From Moritella sp. Urea-trap-13 (GTDB taxonomy: Bacteria; Pseudomonadota; Gammaproteobacteria; Enterobacterales; Moritellaceae), in NCBI RefSeq assembly GCF_002836355.1, contig NZ_PJCA01000035.1, positions 22,197 to 86,196 of the forward strand: a DNA stretch of 64,000 bases. The letters run 5' to 3'. The position numbers and the translations under genes are program-made. This document shows positions 18,567 through 28,701 of this stretch, piece by piece. How positions within the stretch are numbered: position 1 is the first letter of the stretch; each line of letters starts with the position of its first letter. The notes beneath the pieces were generated by a model that saw nothing but the letters and a program-made list of their open reading frames with translations, ran no database searches and had not been told where the DNA came from.

Positions 18567-18580
18567 GTGATCTAGATCAA
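18567..18580. promoter_or_regulatory. FNR-like binding site between adhE and ftnA
   Basis: GTGAT-CTAG-ATCAA differs by one base from the FNR consensus TTGAT-N4-ATCAA. It lies about 106 bp before the adhE start and about 224 bp before the ftnA start. The location fits anaerobic control of adhE, and possibly of ftnA. Confidence 0.6.
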
Positions 18581-18803
18581 TTGTAGTAAAATAACGTATT
18601 ATATTTTCATAAGAGTGTTAACTGGGTCATAAATATTAAAAAATAACGTATTGTGTAATTTTATTTCAACATCGCCTATGGCGCGTTTAATTGCTGCCGT
18701 ATGCTTAATCGTAGAAAAAATTTGTGAATATGACAAAGTTATTGTTAATTTAAGACGTGTTGCGGTAGCATTGCCGGAACTGTTTATTATAGGATTTTAT
18801 ACT

Positions 18804-19331
18804 ATGCCAAAATTATCTAAGGTTATGGCGACAGCGCTTAACCAACAAATGACAAAAGAATTTACTGCTTCGCACCTTTATCGCAGCATGGCATCTTTTT
18901 GCTACGCATCTGATTTTATTGGCGCAGGTGATTTCTTTTATAAGCATGCAGCTGAAGAGCAGGTACATGCCCAGTTATTATTCCGTTATATGATCGACCG
19001 CGGCATTCAGCCATTGATGGAAGCTATTCCTGCGGCAGAGTCTGAATTTACAGATCTACTTGATGTGTTTAACAAAGCATTAGACCATGAAGTAATGATC
19101 ACAGAGTCTATTTCTGAGATCCTTGGCTTAGCGCATGAACTCAGAGATTTCCAATCTGTTGCTCACCTTAATACATTAATGGAAGAGCAAACAGAAGAAG
19201 AAGCATTATTTAATGGTATCGTTAGCCAAATCCGCCGTGTTGGTGTTGATAACGGTTACGGTCTATTTATTATGGATCAAGAATTAAAAGCAATGAGTAC
19301 TGCGCCAGCGCCGACGCCAATTACTATTTAG
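18804..19331 (+). CDS. ftnA: Non-heme ferritin
   Basis: 175 residues from ATG 18804 (MPKLSKVMATALNQQMTKEFTASHLYRSM), preceded by TAGGATTTTATACT. A longer in-frame reading to 18651 has no family support. The four-helix bundle carries ferroxidase-site residues: Glu in TKEFTASHLY, Glu and His in HAAEEQVHAQLLF, Glu in LDHEVMITESI, and a later Glu/Gln cluster in LMEEQTEEEALF. The protein forms a 24-mer cage that oxidises and stores iron. It is divergent from adhE and has its own terminator at 19401. No heme ligand Met of bacterioferritin is apparent. Confidence 0.95.
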   Translation: MPKLSKVMATALNQQMTKEFTASHLYRSMASFCYASDFIGAGDFFYKHAAEEQVHAQLLFRYMIDRGIQPLMEAIPAAESEFTDLLDVFNKALDHEVMITESISEILGLAHELRDFQSVAHLNTLMEEQTEEEALFNGIVSQIRRVGVDNGYGLFIMDQELKAMSTAPAPTPITI

Positions 19332-19400
19332 TTTCTTTTTAGTATTTTGTACTTTTAGCTTACCTTTTTATATTAGTTAAAAAGTCGACTATTTTAATAT

Positions 19401-19436
19401 AAAAACCGCTTATACTCAGGTGTAAGCGGTTTTTTG
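19401..19436 (+). terminator. Rho-independent terminator of ftnA
   Basis: An AAAACCGCTTA / TAAGCGGTTTT stem with a short loop is followed by a T tract (TTTTTTGTTTTT). Confidence 0.9.
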
Positions 19437-19509
19437 TTTTTAGAACTTATACTTTAGTGGTATGGTTGCTGAGGTAGAACGTAAATTTAAATTAATAGGT
19501 AGAATAATT

Positions 19510-19803
19510 ATGTCGAATAATAACAACACTGATATTAAAGATTGCTGTGGTGCATTTGCCGAAATTGGTAGCATTATTCAGCCTGACGATACCGAGCTAT
19601 CTTTCCCTATTGCTTTTGACTCGCAACTTGCAGCAGATGAAAAACGCAGTGAGCTTGAAGCTTATGTGAATGAGCAATTTGGTGAAGAAGTAACGATTGA
19701 TTTTATTGCGCAGGGTGAAAATGCTTACCTAGTGACGTTACAATTTACTTGCACTGCTGAAAAAATGATTTTTGAAATGAACTTGCGCCATTTAATGGCT
19801 TAG
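19510..19803 (+). CDS. YfcZ/YiiS-family (DUF406) protein
   Basis: 97 residues from ATG 19510 (MSNNNNTDIKDCCGAFAEIGSII), chosen over an upstream in-frame start at 19462 because the family begins near the CCGAF motif and AATAGGTAGAA precedes this ATG. The motif CGAFAEIGSIIQPDD and the ending FTCTAEKMIFEMNLRHL match the small YfcZ/YiiS proteins of gammaproteobacteria. Their function is unknown, and they are cytosolic. Paired cysteines at residues 12-13 and one near the C-terminus could bind metal, but no proof is visible. It is monocistronic with a terminator at 19886. Confidence 0.85.
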   Translation: MSNNNNTDIKDCCGAFAEIGSIIQPDDTELSFPIAFDSQLAADEKRSELEAYVNEQFGEEVTIDFIAQGENAYLVTLQFTCTAEKMIFEMNLRHLMA

Positions 19804-19885
19804 TATGTTGCAGAAATACGCTATTCAATACAGTTTTTCTCGACCTACTATCTCGTTGTAAAATGCGTTGACAGTGTATTGAATA

Positions 19886-19921
19886 AATAAAGGCATATAG
19901 CGTTAACTATATGCCTTTATT
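19886..19921. terminator. Bidirectional rho-independent terminator
   Basis: Perfect 15-bp arms AATAAAGGCATATAG and CTATATGCCTTTATT with a CGTTAA loop; both ends carry T/A tracts. It serves the YfcZ-type gene and the convergent ATP-grasp gene. An outer 11-bp inverted repeat (19822-19832 with 19875-19885) could enclose a longer stem. Confidence 0.85.
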
Positions 19922-19959
19922 ATTTTAAATGACGCCAATCCGGCCTAACGATTGATTCA

Positions 19960-20922
19960 TTAGCTGAAGTGCTGTTTACAATAGGCAAGACGCTGGTCTA
20001 AATCCATATTATCAGTATTGGCAGCTTCAATCTGTTGTAATCTTGGTAGTAATCCCATGCCATTGGCAATCTGAATCGCCAGTCCAGGACGCGCATTCAA
20101 TTCTAATAACATTGGTCCATGATCCCGGTCTAATACCACATCCGCACCTAAATAACCTAAGCCTGATATATCATAACACTGGGCCGCTAATCGAATAACT
20201 TCTTCCCAGTGCGGCACTTTTAATAGCGCTAATTCTTTCTGGGTATCAGGGTGATGAGTCACCATCGCATCATATTGCACCGCGTTTAACGCTTCACCTG
20301 TGGTGATGTTAATACCAACCCCAACAGCGCCTTGGTGTAAATTTGCTTTACCATCGGACATCGATGTTGATAAACGCATCATAGCCATCATTGGGATGCC
20401 TTTAAATACGATCACTCGCACGTCGGGCACTCCTTCAAAGCTATAACCCTCAAAGCTGTCATCAAAGACGATAAGTGCTTCCACAACGGCAACATCGATA
20501 CCACCACCAAGTGAAAATAGACCGGCTAATATGTTAGAACAATGGCGTTCAATATCATCGAGTGAACATTCACTGCCACTGGGTTTGTAATAGCGACCAG
20601 CTTCGACTTTAGTGATAACTAAGATACCTTTGCCACCAGAACCTTTGGCTGGCTTGATCACAAAGCCATTAAGTCCGGCGATAAGCTTATCAACAGATTT
20701 AACCGAATGTTGGTTATTAACCACGCCAATAAGCTCTGGGGTACTAACATTAGCGTCTTCAGCTATCTGTTTGGTTTTTAATTTATTATCCACTAACGGA
20801 AACAACTTTCTTGGGTTATAGCGTGATATATACATATTATTACGCTGGTTCATTCCTAAGATACCTTGCTGCTTCAATTTACGCGGCTGAGCGAACTCTT
20901 TTAAAAATGAAAATGTCATCAT
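19960..20922 (-). CDS. ATP-grasp alpha-L-glutamate ligase-like protein
   Basis: 320 residues, a RimK-related ATP-grasp enzyme (ATPgrasp_ST type). After NRRIN-like leader residues, nucleotide-binding motifs appear at FVIKPAKGSGGKGILVI and the metal/ATP site at MLLELNARPGLAIQIANGMG. Such enzymes form an acyl-phosphate and join it to an amine, making peptide-like bonds. It has no signal peptide, so it acts in the cytosol or at the inner membrane face. Its ATG overlaps the stop of the transglutaminase-like gene (TAATG), showing coupling. The cassette with a membrane pseudo-transglutaminase and aspartyl-type proteases is conserved in many gammaproteobacteria. The substrate is unknown. Confidence 0.85.
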   Translation of the reverse strand: MMTFSFLKEFAQPRKLKQQGILGMNQRNNMYISRYNPRKLFPLVDNKLKTKQIAEDANVSTPELIGVVNNQHSVKSVDKLIAGLNGFVIKPAKGSGGKGILVITKVEAGRYYKPSGSECSLDDIERHCSNILAGLFSLGGGIDVAVVEALIVFDDSFEGYSFEGVPDVRVIVFKGIPMMAMMRLSTSMSDGKANLHQGAVGVGINITTGEALNAVQYDAMVTHHPDTQKELALLKVPHWEEVIRLAAQCYDISGLGYLGADVVLDRDHGPMLLELNARPGLAIQIANGMGLLPRLQQIEAANTDNMDLDQRLAYCKQHFS

Positions 20923-22418
20923 TAGTCACCTTGCATGTCTTTAAAGCGGCGCAGTTCTAGCAGACGATAGCCAGTGTAAGTACCTAACATTAAGATGATT
21001 GACATAATGATAAGTTGTAAGCCAAGGAAGTTGAATGCCCAATAGCGTAATAGCTCATTACTAATGGTTAGATAGACAAGTACTGCAACGAATAAGCTAC
21101 CGCCACCTTGTACAAATACTTCTTTCGCGCCTTCTTCTTCCCATAGAATTGACATACGTTCGATGGTCCAAGATAAAATGATCATTGGGAAGAAGGTGAT
21201 TTTAAGACCTTCTGTTAAACCAATTTTGTATGACAGTACTGAGAACAGACAAATAATGGCGATCACGGTAATGATGACCACAGATATCCGTGATACCAAC
21301 AATAAATTTAGTCGCGACAGGTAGGAACGGATCACTAAACCGATACCGACGATTAAGGTAAAGCCAATTAAACCAGTGGCGAGACTTGTTTGCACAAATG
21401 CCATGGCAATTAACACCGGCATGAAGGTGCCTGATGTACGTAAGCCGATAAGAATACGCATCAACACCACGATCATGACACCTAATGGAATCAGTAAAAT
21501 ACCTTTAAACAGCGCTTGTTCTTCAAGTGGTAGACTGTAGATACTGAAGTTTGAAAGATCGGTATCGTTGGCTTTCTCTTTCAGTACCTGCATAACAGGT
21601 TGAGTCTGTTGGATGATAGAGAAACTAACGCGAGAATTAGAACCACCAATGAGGTCTAATGTCGGTTCGCCGTTTTGTTCCCAAAGTAGCAAGTTATGTG
21701 CATCTGCTACTTGACCTAATTTAACATCAATTAAACGGCTATCATCTTCACCAAATACTAATACAAATGGTTGTAGTTGTTGTTGGCGACGACCGTCTTC
21801 AAGGTATAAACCTTTAACCAGTAATGCGGGGATATTGGCTTCATTAAGCAGCGCGACAAATAAATCGGATTTACTGCTTTCTTGGAGCATCAATGTCGCA
21901 TTTTGGCCTAGATTATCACCCGAAAGTAATTTTAGTAATTCACGGCTATATGAAAATGCATCGGCGCTTTTTTCCATTGCGCTAGTAACAAGTTGCTCTG
22001 CCGCTATGTCATAAGGTGGTAACCAAGTCGTTTTATGAATACTGACATCTTGTTTATTGGCCACATCTAATGGAATGTCATTAGTCAGTACATTCACTTT
22101 GTAGTATAGATCTTGCTTGCCTTCGGCGTTACGAATTGTCCATTGTGCTCGATCATCAAGAAACGATAAGCCATAACCAGGAGACGCTGCTGTTTGATTT
22201 AAAACGGTGAAGTTACTTTGTGTTGAAGGGGTAGCAAAAGAAGCGTTAACCGCATCGCCTTGCGCTGTGAATTCAACTTTAGCTTCAATCATCCACGTCG
22301 AGTAAGTCTCACCCGGTAACCAAGGGATCTCACCACTGTAATGGCGTTGTGCGATACTGCCAACACCGAGTAGGAAAAGTATCGCAACGAAGATGCGAAA
22401 TGGGATCTTAGATGGCAT
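20922..22418 (-). CDS. Inactive transglutaminase-like protein with seven-helix membrane domain
   Basis: 498 residues. One N-terminal anchor (8-24) is followed by a periplasmic region of about 270 residues, then about seven membrane helices (305-485). The periplasmic region contains a transglutaminase fold around SDLFVALLNEANIPALLVKGLYL. In active enzymes this region carries Cys and a later His. Here the aligned Cys position is Glu/Ser and the His position is Gln (QPFVLVF), while the Asp (RLIDVKLG) remains, so the fold is probably a binding module. The gene starts 2 bp after the upstream protease gene and overlaps the ATP-grasp gene, so the three form one operon. It may recruit a peptide or protein substrate in the periplasm (inference). 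Confidence 0.85.
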   Translation of the reverse strand: MPSKIPFRIFVAILFLLGVGSIAQRHYSGEIPWLPGETYSTWMIEAKVEFTAQGDAVNASFATPSTQSNFTVLNQTAASPGYGLSFLDDRAQWTIRNAEGKQDLYYKVNVLTNDIPLDVANKQDVSIHKTTWLPPYDIAAEQLVTSAMEKSADAFSYSRELLKLLSGDNLGQNATLMLQESSKSDLFVALLNEANIPALLVKGLYLEDGRRQQQLQPFVLVFGEDDSRLIDVKLGQVADAHNLLLWEQNGEPTLDLIGGSNSRVSFSIIQQTQPVMQVLKEKANDTDLSNFSIYSLPLEEQALFKGILLIPLGVMIVVLMRILIGLRTSGTFMPVLIAMAFVQTSLATGLIGFTLIVGIGLVIRSYLSRLNLLLVSRISVVIITVIAIICLFSVLSYKIGLTEGLKITFFPMIILSWTIERMSILWEEEGAKEVFVQGGGSLFVAVLVYLTISNELLRYWAFNFLGLQLIIMSIILMLGTYTGYRLLELRRFKDMQGD

Positions 22419-22420
22419 GA

Positions 22421-23224
22421 TTAGTTAGTCCCTTTTTTAACTGCAGTCGGTTGTTTTTTAATAGACACCGATTTATTTTTCGGTTGAGTATACTTTTGCG
22501 CAACATCGACTATGGCAATGTCTTTTAAGAACGTGCGGCCTAATAGAATTGGGAATATCATGCGGCTACGATCTGCTAGTGTAAATTCAGTTTCTGTTTT
22601 TATACTACCAAGCTCAACGGGTATGCTAACAACATAACGTTCCAATGCTTTAGTAGCATTGGTTTGACGAATTTTAACGGTACGGACAACGGGCGCTTCA
22701 ATTGGAAACACTTCATTATCATCTTTGTGGGATAAATTGAATTTAACCCAGTCACGGCCATCACGTTCAAATTTAACGATGTCAGTTGCATTTAATGACG
22801 AGGTCGTTGCGCCGGTATCGACACGTGATTTGAAATTAGTTTGTAATTGGTCAAACCATATCCATTCTTCTTGACCAAGAATGACTTTACCGGCGATGTC
22901 ATTGTGTACTTTTTTGGTGGTTGGTATCACGATTGCTGTGGTTTTATTCACGGGTGTTTTAGCTCCCAGGCCGTCAAGCTGTTCTGTTAGTTTACTGATG
23001 GCTTCATCTTGCTCGCTGAACTTATCTGGTTGTGCTTGTAATGTCGTTAATATTTGTTGTTGTTGCTGCAAAATAGTTTCTATCTGCGCCTGTTGCTTGC
23101 TGACAATCGCGGTATTTTCTTTATTTTGTGTCATGGCACAGCCACTTAAAAATACAAGGCTAAGAGCACTAGCAATAGCGATCTTTGATGTTTTTAGTGT
23201 GCGAGTTGTAGTTGTATTTTTCAT
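22421..23224 (-). CDS. Retropepsin-like zinc-protease-family lipoprotein, copy 1
   Basis: 267 residues. The lipobox LSGC places lipidated Cys29 after a basic signal, so it is anchored in the envelope. A glutamine-rich coiled coil (40-85) precedes a PF05618-type domain (about 112-250). The motif RVDTGATTSSL, with Asp136, is the D-T/S-G signature of retropepsin-like aspartic proteases, despite the historical name ATP-dependent zinc protease. ILLGRTFL near the end matches the second family motif. It is the first gene of a three-gene operon with the pseudo-transglutaminase and the ATP-grasp ligase, suggesting cleavage of a product or partner of the ligase. A paralogue lies 450 bp upstream. Confidence 0.85.
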   Translation of the reverse strand: MKNTTTTRTLKTSKIAIASALSLVFLSGCAMTQNKENTAIVSKQQAQIETILQQQQQILTTLQAQPDKFSEQDEAISKLTEQLDGLGAKTPVNKTTAIVIPTTKKVHNDIAGKVILGQEEWIWFDQLQTNFKSRVDTGATTSSLNATDIVKFERDGRDWVKFNLSHKDDNEVFPIEAPVVRTVKIRQTNATKALERYVVSIPVELGSIKTETEFTLADRSRMIFPILLGRTFLKDIAIVDVAQKYTQPKNKSVSIKKQPTAVKKGTN

Positions 23225-23671
23225 TCGATATTTGGCCCTGTTGACTGCTGAAAAAGAGGGTTAGTTCACCAAAGTGGGGTAATAGTTCCGTTATTCTTAT
23301 ATAAACAATATATATTTTTAATATAATGATGATCTTTATTTTTAAAATATGCTTGTCGACCTTAAAAATAATGACTATCTATTTAATAACAATGGTATTT
23401 AATCGATTATAGTTGTTTTTAAGATAGATGTTCATAATAACGGTATTATTACACCTCAGAAATGTGAAACATGTCTAATACAATAGTTATATATCAATTA
23501 TTTATACGGTAGTTGTTTATGAATTGCAATTTATCACTGTAATTTTTTGATTACTATGGGCGGTTATTACTAAGCGGAGAATGTGGATGGGCAGTGGTGG
23601 AACAATATAAAGAAGCTGTTATAGAGTGCGAGCTAATGTATCACTTCGCACTCTAAATTAATGATGATGAA
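23225..23671. other. AT-rich gap between the two protease genes
   Basis: About 450 bp without coding sequence. It presumably holds the promoter of the three-gene operon and the end of the copy-2 transcript. I see no clear hairpin terminator or operator. Confidence 0.5.
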
Positions 23672-24493
23672 TTACTGAGTGATGGACTTAGTTGATGTGT
23701 AAGTACGTGCAACATCAACAATGACAATGTCTTTTAAGAATGTACGTCCAAGTAATACCGGAAATGACATGTGACGACGGTCGGCAAGGGTAAACTCAGT
23801 TAAGGTTTTTAGATCACCCAGCTGTACGGGTAATTCGATAATAGGACGGCGTGTCGGCTCACTGCTATTGGCTTGGCGGATCAAAATAGTACGTGCCACT
23901 TTTGCTTCAATGACTTGGTCATCATTGAGACTTTGATTGAAGTTAAAGCGAACCCATTTTTTGCCATCCCGTTCAAACTCAACAATGTTGGTCGCGTTTA
24001 ATGATGAGGTCGTTGCACCTGTATCGATGCGGGCTTTATATTGTTCTTTTAGATCATCGAGCAAGACCAGTTCTTCTGAGCCGATCACTCTTTTCTCCAG
24101 CGGTGTTATCCCTTCGGTTGACTGTGCAAGGGACAGATGGTTATCGCTGGATTGAGTTTTTTTATCGGCTTGGCAAGTCGCAATGCGCTCGCTATTGTCG
24201 ATGACTTGTTGGCGTAATTGCACATAATCTTCGAGCTTACTGTTAAGTTGGCTGATGTTTTGTGTTTGGTGAGCAAATAAAGCTGGCTGTTTTTGTAATT
24301 CAGCTAAAATGGTATTTTGTTGTTCAACTAATAACGTTATTTGTTCACTCTGTTGTTCAATTTGAGATTTCAGTAGCGCTGCGGTCTCTCCTTGATTAAG
24401 AAATTGATCCACATTCGCACAGCCTGAAAGTAGGGCGCTAATGATGACAGCGGTCATTAATTGACGAGGGGTTTTGAAAGTATCCATTTCCAT
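23672..24493 (-). CDS. Retropepsin-like zinc-protease-family lipoprotein, copy 2
   Basis: 273 residues with a lipobox LSGC (lipidated Cys25), a coiled coil rich in Gln and Glu (35-105), and a catalytic-type domain (about 135-265). RIDTGATTSSLNATNIVEFERDG around Asp157 is nearly identical to the copy-1 motif, and FPVLLGRTFLKDIVIVDVA matches the end of copy 1. The linker is longer and contains a lone cysteine (TCQADKK). Both copies share gene order and domain plan, so they arose by duplication; sequence divergence in the coiled coils suggests different partners. It is a separate transcript from the three-gene operon. Confidence 0.85.
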   Translation of the reverse strand: MEMDTFKTPRQLMTAVIISALLSGCANVDQFLNQGETAALLKSQIEQQSEQITLLVEQQNTILAELQKQPALFAHQTQNISQLNSKLEDYVQLRQQVIDNSERIATCQADKKTQSSDNHLSLAQSTEGITPLEKRVIGSEELVLLDDLKEQYKARIDTGATTSSLNATNIVEFERDGKKWVRFNFNQSLNDDQVIEAKVARTILIRQANSSEPTRRPIIELPVQLGDLKTLTEFTLADRRHMSFPVLLGRTFLKDIVIVDVARTYTSTKSITQ

Positions 24494-24551
24494 TTCTAAC
24501 TCTAAATTAAACTGTGGGCAATGTGCATAACGTAATGCGCTTATGTTTAAG

Positions 24552-24575
24552 CGAAGCGCCAGATTGGGCGCTTCG
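24552..24575 (-). terminator. Hairpin downstream of cmoB
   Basis: Perfect 9-bp GC-rich arms CGAAGCGCC and GGCGCTTCG with an AGATTG loop, 10 bp past the cmoB stop. The T run is poor. Confidence 0.6.
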
Positions 24576-24584
24576 ACTCTGAAG

Positions 24585-25577
24585 TTATTCGTCTAACTGC
24601 TCTGCATAAGGTTTAGTGGCAATTAATACCGCACGTTTCGGTGCAGGGTAGCCTTCAACCGTTTTACTGTGATCGTTCGGGTCAAGGAAATCAACCAATG
24701 ACTCGTTACGCATCCATTCTGTCGCACGCTGCTCTTCGATACTGGTATCGGAAACATCAACGATACGCACATTTTCAAATCCGAGTTTTTCAACCCAAAG
24801 TTTGAGTGCTGCACAACTTGGTAAGAACCATACATTACGCATTTGCGCATAACGATCGCCAGGGACTAATACTGCTTGCTCATCACCATCAATCACTAAT
24901 GTTTCTAATACTAATTCACCGCCATCACGCAGCTGGTTTTTAAGCTGTTCAATATGGTCAATTGGTGATTTGCGATGATATAGAACACCCATAGAGAAAA
25001 CTGTGTCGAAGGCACGTAATTTAGGTAATTCTTGAATACCAAGGGGTAATAAGTGCACACGTTGGTCGTTATTGGCAAAATGACGGATTGCTTCAAATTG
25101 CACTAAGAACAATTGGCTTGGATCGATACCCACAACAAATTCTGCACCGTCACCGAGCATACGCCACATGTGGTAACCGCTACCGCAGCCTACATCAAGC
25201 ACATAACGGTATTTTAACGGCGAGATAAACTCACGTAAACGTTCCCATTTCCAATCACTGCGCCATTCTGTATCAATGTGAATACCGTGTATGTTGAATG
25301 GGCCTTTGCGCCATGGATGGAATTTTTGTAATAGACTTTCGGTTTTACGCAGGTCGCTTTCGCTTAACTCACCCGGCGCACCAACTTCAAACTTGTCGGT
25401 AATATTGATGTGCTTGGTTTCGATTTTAGGTAGCTTCTTTAGTACCTTTTCCCAGCGCGGTAAAAAACCATGTTTATGTTCGCGTTCCCATTCGTGCATT
25501 TGTGCAGGCAGCGTGTACAGCCAATGGTGTAATTTGTTTTTCGCAATTATCTGGTAAAAATTTGAAAAGTCGATCAT
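24585..25577 (-). CDS. cmoB: tRNA U34 carboxymethyltransferase
   Basis: 330 residues, as in E. coli CmoB (323). It transfers the carboxymethyl group of carboxy-SAM to 5-hydroxyuridine at tRNA position 34, giving cmo5U, which widens wobble reading. An N-terminal extension is followed by a Rossmann methyltransferase core with [32 protein letters not shown] and [23 protein letters not shown]. The upstream [29 protein letters not shown] segment is family-specific. The partner cmoA lies 129 bp upstream on the same strand, so the pair probably forms one operon. Confidence 0.95.
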   Translation of the reverse strand: MIDFSNFYQIIAKNKLHHWLYTLPAQMHEWEREHKHGFLPRWEKVLKKLPKIETKHINITDKFEVGAPGELSESDLRKTESLLQKFHPWRKGPFNIHGIHIDTEWRSDWKWERLREFISPLKYRYVLDVGCGSGYHMWRMLGDGAEFVVGIDPSQLFLVQFEAIRHFANNDQRVHLLPLGIQELPKLRAFDTVFSMGVLYHRKSPIDHIEQLKNQLRDGGELVLETLVIDGDEQAVLVPGDRYAQMRNVWFLPSCAALKLWVEKLGFENVRIVDVSDTSIEEQRATEWMRNESLVDFLDPNDHSKTVEGYPAPKRAVLIATKPYAEQLDE

Positions 25578-25706
25578 GGGTAACCTATATTACTTTCAAT
25601 TAATGTTACTGCTTTAAATTAATGCAAATGCTTAAATTAATTTGGTGTATTGTGCTATTTATTTTCTATTTATGGTCGTGCGACTGTAGTGCCAATCGTG
25701 TCGGTG

Positions 25707-26456
<750 letters not shown>

Positions 26457-26581
26457 TTAGCAAAATAAGGCGACGTATTTTAGTTAAAATGACCAGCTTT
26501 GTCTCTAGCTAAACCGCATATAGATGGAATAATTTGCTTGTTTCGCTGTCGTGTTGGTTTTTTCAGCGTTAATAATGACTT

Positions 26582-26611
26582 TTTTGTTAACAAAATAACG
26601 GTTATTTAACC
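26582..26611. promoter_or_regulatory. Adjacent palindromes in the cmoA-aspS divergent region
   Basis: TTTTGTTAACAAAA (26582-26595, perfect) overlaps AATAACGGTTATT (26594-26606), which runs into GGTTA-TT-TAACC (26600-26611). The compact cluster sits between the divergent cmoA and aspS genes and could be an operator. No regulator is known to match. The remainder of 26451-26806 shows only AT-rich promoter-like DNA. Confidence 0.4.
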
Positions 26612-26806
26612 AACAAGGACAATTGCAAGCGGTGTGAATAAGCGGGTTCTTAGGCTGTTTGGCTATAACTGGAAGTAGTTTCGGGATAACTTGACGTTGT
26701 TTGAGTATAAGTATTGGTTGCGGTGCTAATTTCTATTACAATAACGGTAATTTTTTGAGGGTTGCCAAAGTGGCTACCCGATCCATCGATTAGTAGGATT
26801 ATACAG

Positions 26807-28585
26807 ATGCGCACAGTGTATTGCGGACAAGTAAATGAAGCACATATCGGCCAACAGGTTGAATTGTGTGGTTGGGTTAATCGTCGTCGTGATTTAGGCG
26901 GTGTTATTTTTATCGATTTACGTGACCGTGAAGGTATTGTGCAAGTTGTTTATGATCCAGATGTAGAAGCTGTATTTGAACGTGCTAGCCAATTACGTAA
27001 CGAATTCTGTGTGAAAATCACTGGTACTGTACGTGCTCGTGAAGAACGCCAAGTAAATAAAGACATGGCAACTGGCGCGATTGAAGTTTCAGGCCTAGAC
27101 CTAGAAATTATCAATAAAGCAGAAGCACTGCCGCTTGATTTCAACCAAGTGAACAGCGAAGAGCAACGTCTTAAGCACCGTTTCTTAGATCTACGTCGCC
27201 CAGAAATGAGCAACCGTCTTAAGATCCGTGCTAAAGCAAGTAACTTTGTTCGTCGTTTCATGGATGACCACGGTTTCCTTGATATTGAAACACCAGTACT
27301 AACAAAAGCAACGCCAGAAGGCGCACGTGATTACCTAGTACCAAGCCGTACGCATAAAGGTCAATTCTTTGCTTTGCCACAATCACCACAGTTATTTAAG
27401 CAACTGTTGATGATGTCTGGTTTCGATCGTTATTACCAAATCGTTAAATGTTTCCGTGATGAAGATTTACGTGCTGACCGTCAGCCTGAATTCACACAAA
27501 TAGATATCGAAACATCATTCATGACTGCACCACAAGTGCGTGAAGTGACTGAACGTTTAATCACGAGCATGTGGAAAGAAATCTTGGACGTTGAATTACC
27601 AGCGTTCCCAAGCATGACTTATGCTGAAGCAATGCGTCGTTTTGGTTCAGATAAACCTGATCTACGTAACCCGTTAGAACTTGTTGACGTTGCAGACATC
27701 CTAAAAGATGTTGAATTTAAAGTATTCGCTGAACCTGCCAACAACCCGAAAGGTCGTGTAGCGGTATTATGTGTTACTGGCGGCGCTAAACTGTCTCGTA
27801 AGCAAATTGACGAATACACTAAATTTGTAGGCATCTATGGCGCGAAAGGCATGGCATGGATGAAAGTGAAAGACGTTGCCGCTGGTGCTGAAGGCGTACA
27901 ATCGCCAGTAGCTAAGTTCTTAACAGCTGACGTGATCACTGCATTACTTGAGCGTACTAACGCCAAAGACGGCGATATCATTTTCTTCGGCGCAGATACA
28001 AACAAAATTGTAACTGAAGCTCTTGGCGCACTTCGTCTTAAAGTAGGTACTGATTTAGAACTTACTTCAAACGAATGGAAACCACTTTGGGTTGTTGACT
28101 TCCCAATGTTTGAAGAAGATGGCGAAGGTAACCTACACGCGGTTCACCACCCATTCACAGCGCCAATGGATGTTGATGCACAAGAGCTATTAGCTAACCC
28201 TGCTGACGCTATCTCTGACGCTTACGACATGGTTATTAATGGCTATGAAGTTGGTGGTGGTTCTGTGCGTATTCACAAAGGTGAAATGCAAAAAGCAGTA
28301 TTCGAAATCTTAGGTATCGAAGCACAAGAGCAACAAGACAAGTTTGGTTTCTTGCTTGAAGCGCTTAAATACGGTACGCCGCCACATGCTGGTTTAGCAT
28401 TTGGTTTAGACCGTCTAGCTATGTTGCTAACAGGTACTGATAACATCCGTGACGTTATCGCATTCCCTAAAACAACAACTGCTGCGTGCTTATTAACATC
28501 AGCACCAAGTGAAGCAAACCCAGCATCACTTGAAGAGCTAAGCATTGCTGTTGTGAAGAAAGAGAAAGCGACTGACGCTGAGTAA
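26807..28585 (+). CDS. aspS: Aspartyl-tRNA synthetase
   Basis: 592 residues from ATG 26807 ([24 protein letters not shown]), preceded by TAGGATTATACAG; the family begins here rather than at the in-frame TTG at 26762. Class II synthetase: N-terminal OB-fold anticodon-binding domain (1-105), the catalytic core with motif 2 [20 protein letters not shown], a bacterial GAD insertion (about 285-420), and motif 3 [15 protein letters not shown]. It charges tRNA-Asp in the cytosol. Codon use is strongly biased, as expected for a translation gene. It is monocistronic and followed by two hairpins. Confidence 0.97.
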   Translation: MRTVYCGQVNEAHIGQQVELCGWVNRRRDLGGVIFIDLRDREGIVQVVYDPDVEAVFERASQLRNEFCVKITGTVRAREERQVNKDMATGAIEVSGLDLEIINKAEALPLDFNQVNSEEQRLKHRFLDLRRPEMSNRLKIRAKASNFVRRFMDDHGFLDIETPVLTKATPEGARDYLVPSRTHKGQFFALPQSPQLFKQLLMMSGFDRYYQIVKCFRDEDLRADRQPEFTQIDIETSFMTAPQVREVTERLITSMWKEILDVELPAFPSMTYAEAMRRFGSDKPDLRNPLELVDVADILKDVEFKVFAEPANNPKGRVAVLCVTGGAKLSRKQIDEYTKFVGIYGAKGMAWMKVKDVAAGAEGVQSPVAKFLTADVITALLERTNAKDGDIIFFGADTNKIVTEALGALRLKVGTDLELTSNEWKPLWVVDFPMFEEDGEGNLHAVHHPFTAPMDVDAQELLANPADAISDAYDMVINGYEVGGGSVRIHKGEMQKAVFEILGIEAQEQQDKFGFLLEALKYGTPPHAGLAFGLDRLAMLLTGTDNIRDVIAFPKTTTAACLLTSAPSEANPASLEELSIAVVKKEKATDAE

Positions 28586-28591
28586 TTTTAT

Positions 28592-28620
28592 TCACCGCTA
28601 TTTACCTACAATAGCGGTGA
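28592..28620 (+). terminator. Hairpin after aspS
   Basis: Perfect 11-bp arms TCACCGCTATT and AATAGCGGTGA with a 7-nt loop begin 7 bp past the aspS stop. No T run follows, so it may act with the stronger terminator at 28660. Confidence 0.55.
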
Positions 28621-28659
28621 TTAAGCATTACGGATAATAGCGGGTAAATCGCAGATAAT

Positions 28660-28696
28660 AAAAAACGGATATAGCCTTAGGTTATATCCGTTTTTT
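28660..28696. terminator. Bidirectional rho-independent terminator
   Basis: A long stem (AAAAAACGGATATAGCC with GGTTATATCCGTTTTTT, one G-T pair) has a 3-nt loop and A/T tracts at both ends. It serves aspS and the convergent cyclase gene. Confidence 0.9.
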
Positions 28697-28701
28697 TGTG
28701 T

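Noticed and set aside
23225..23671. Small gene between the two protease genes
   Set aside because: No open frame with a start, ribosome site and protein-like composition was found.
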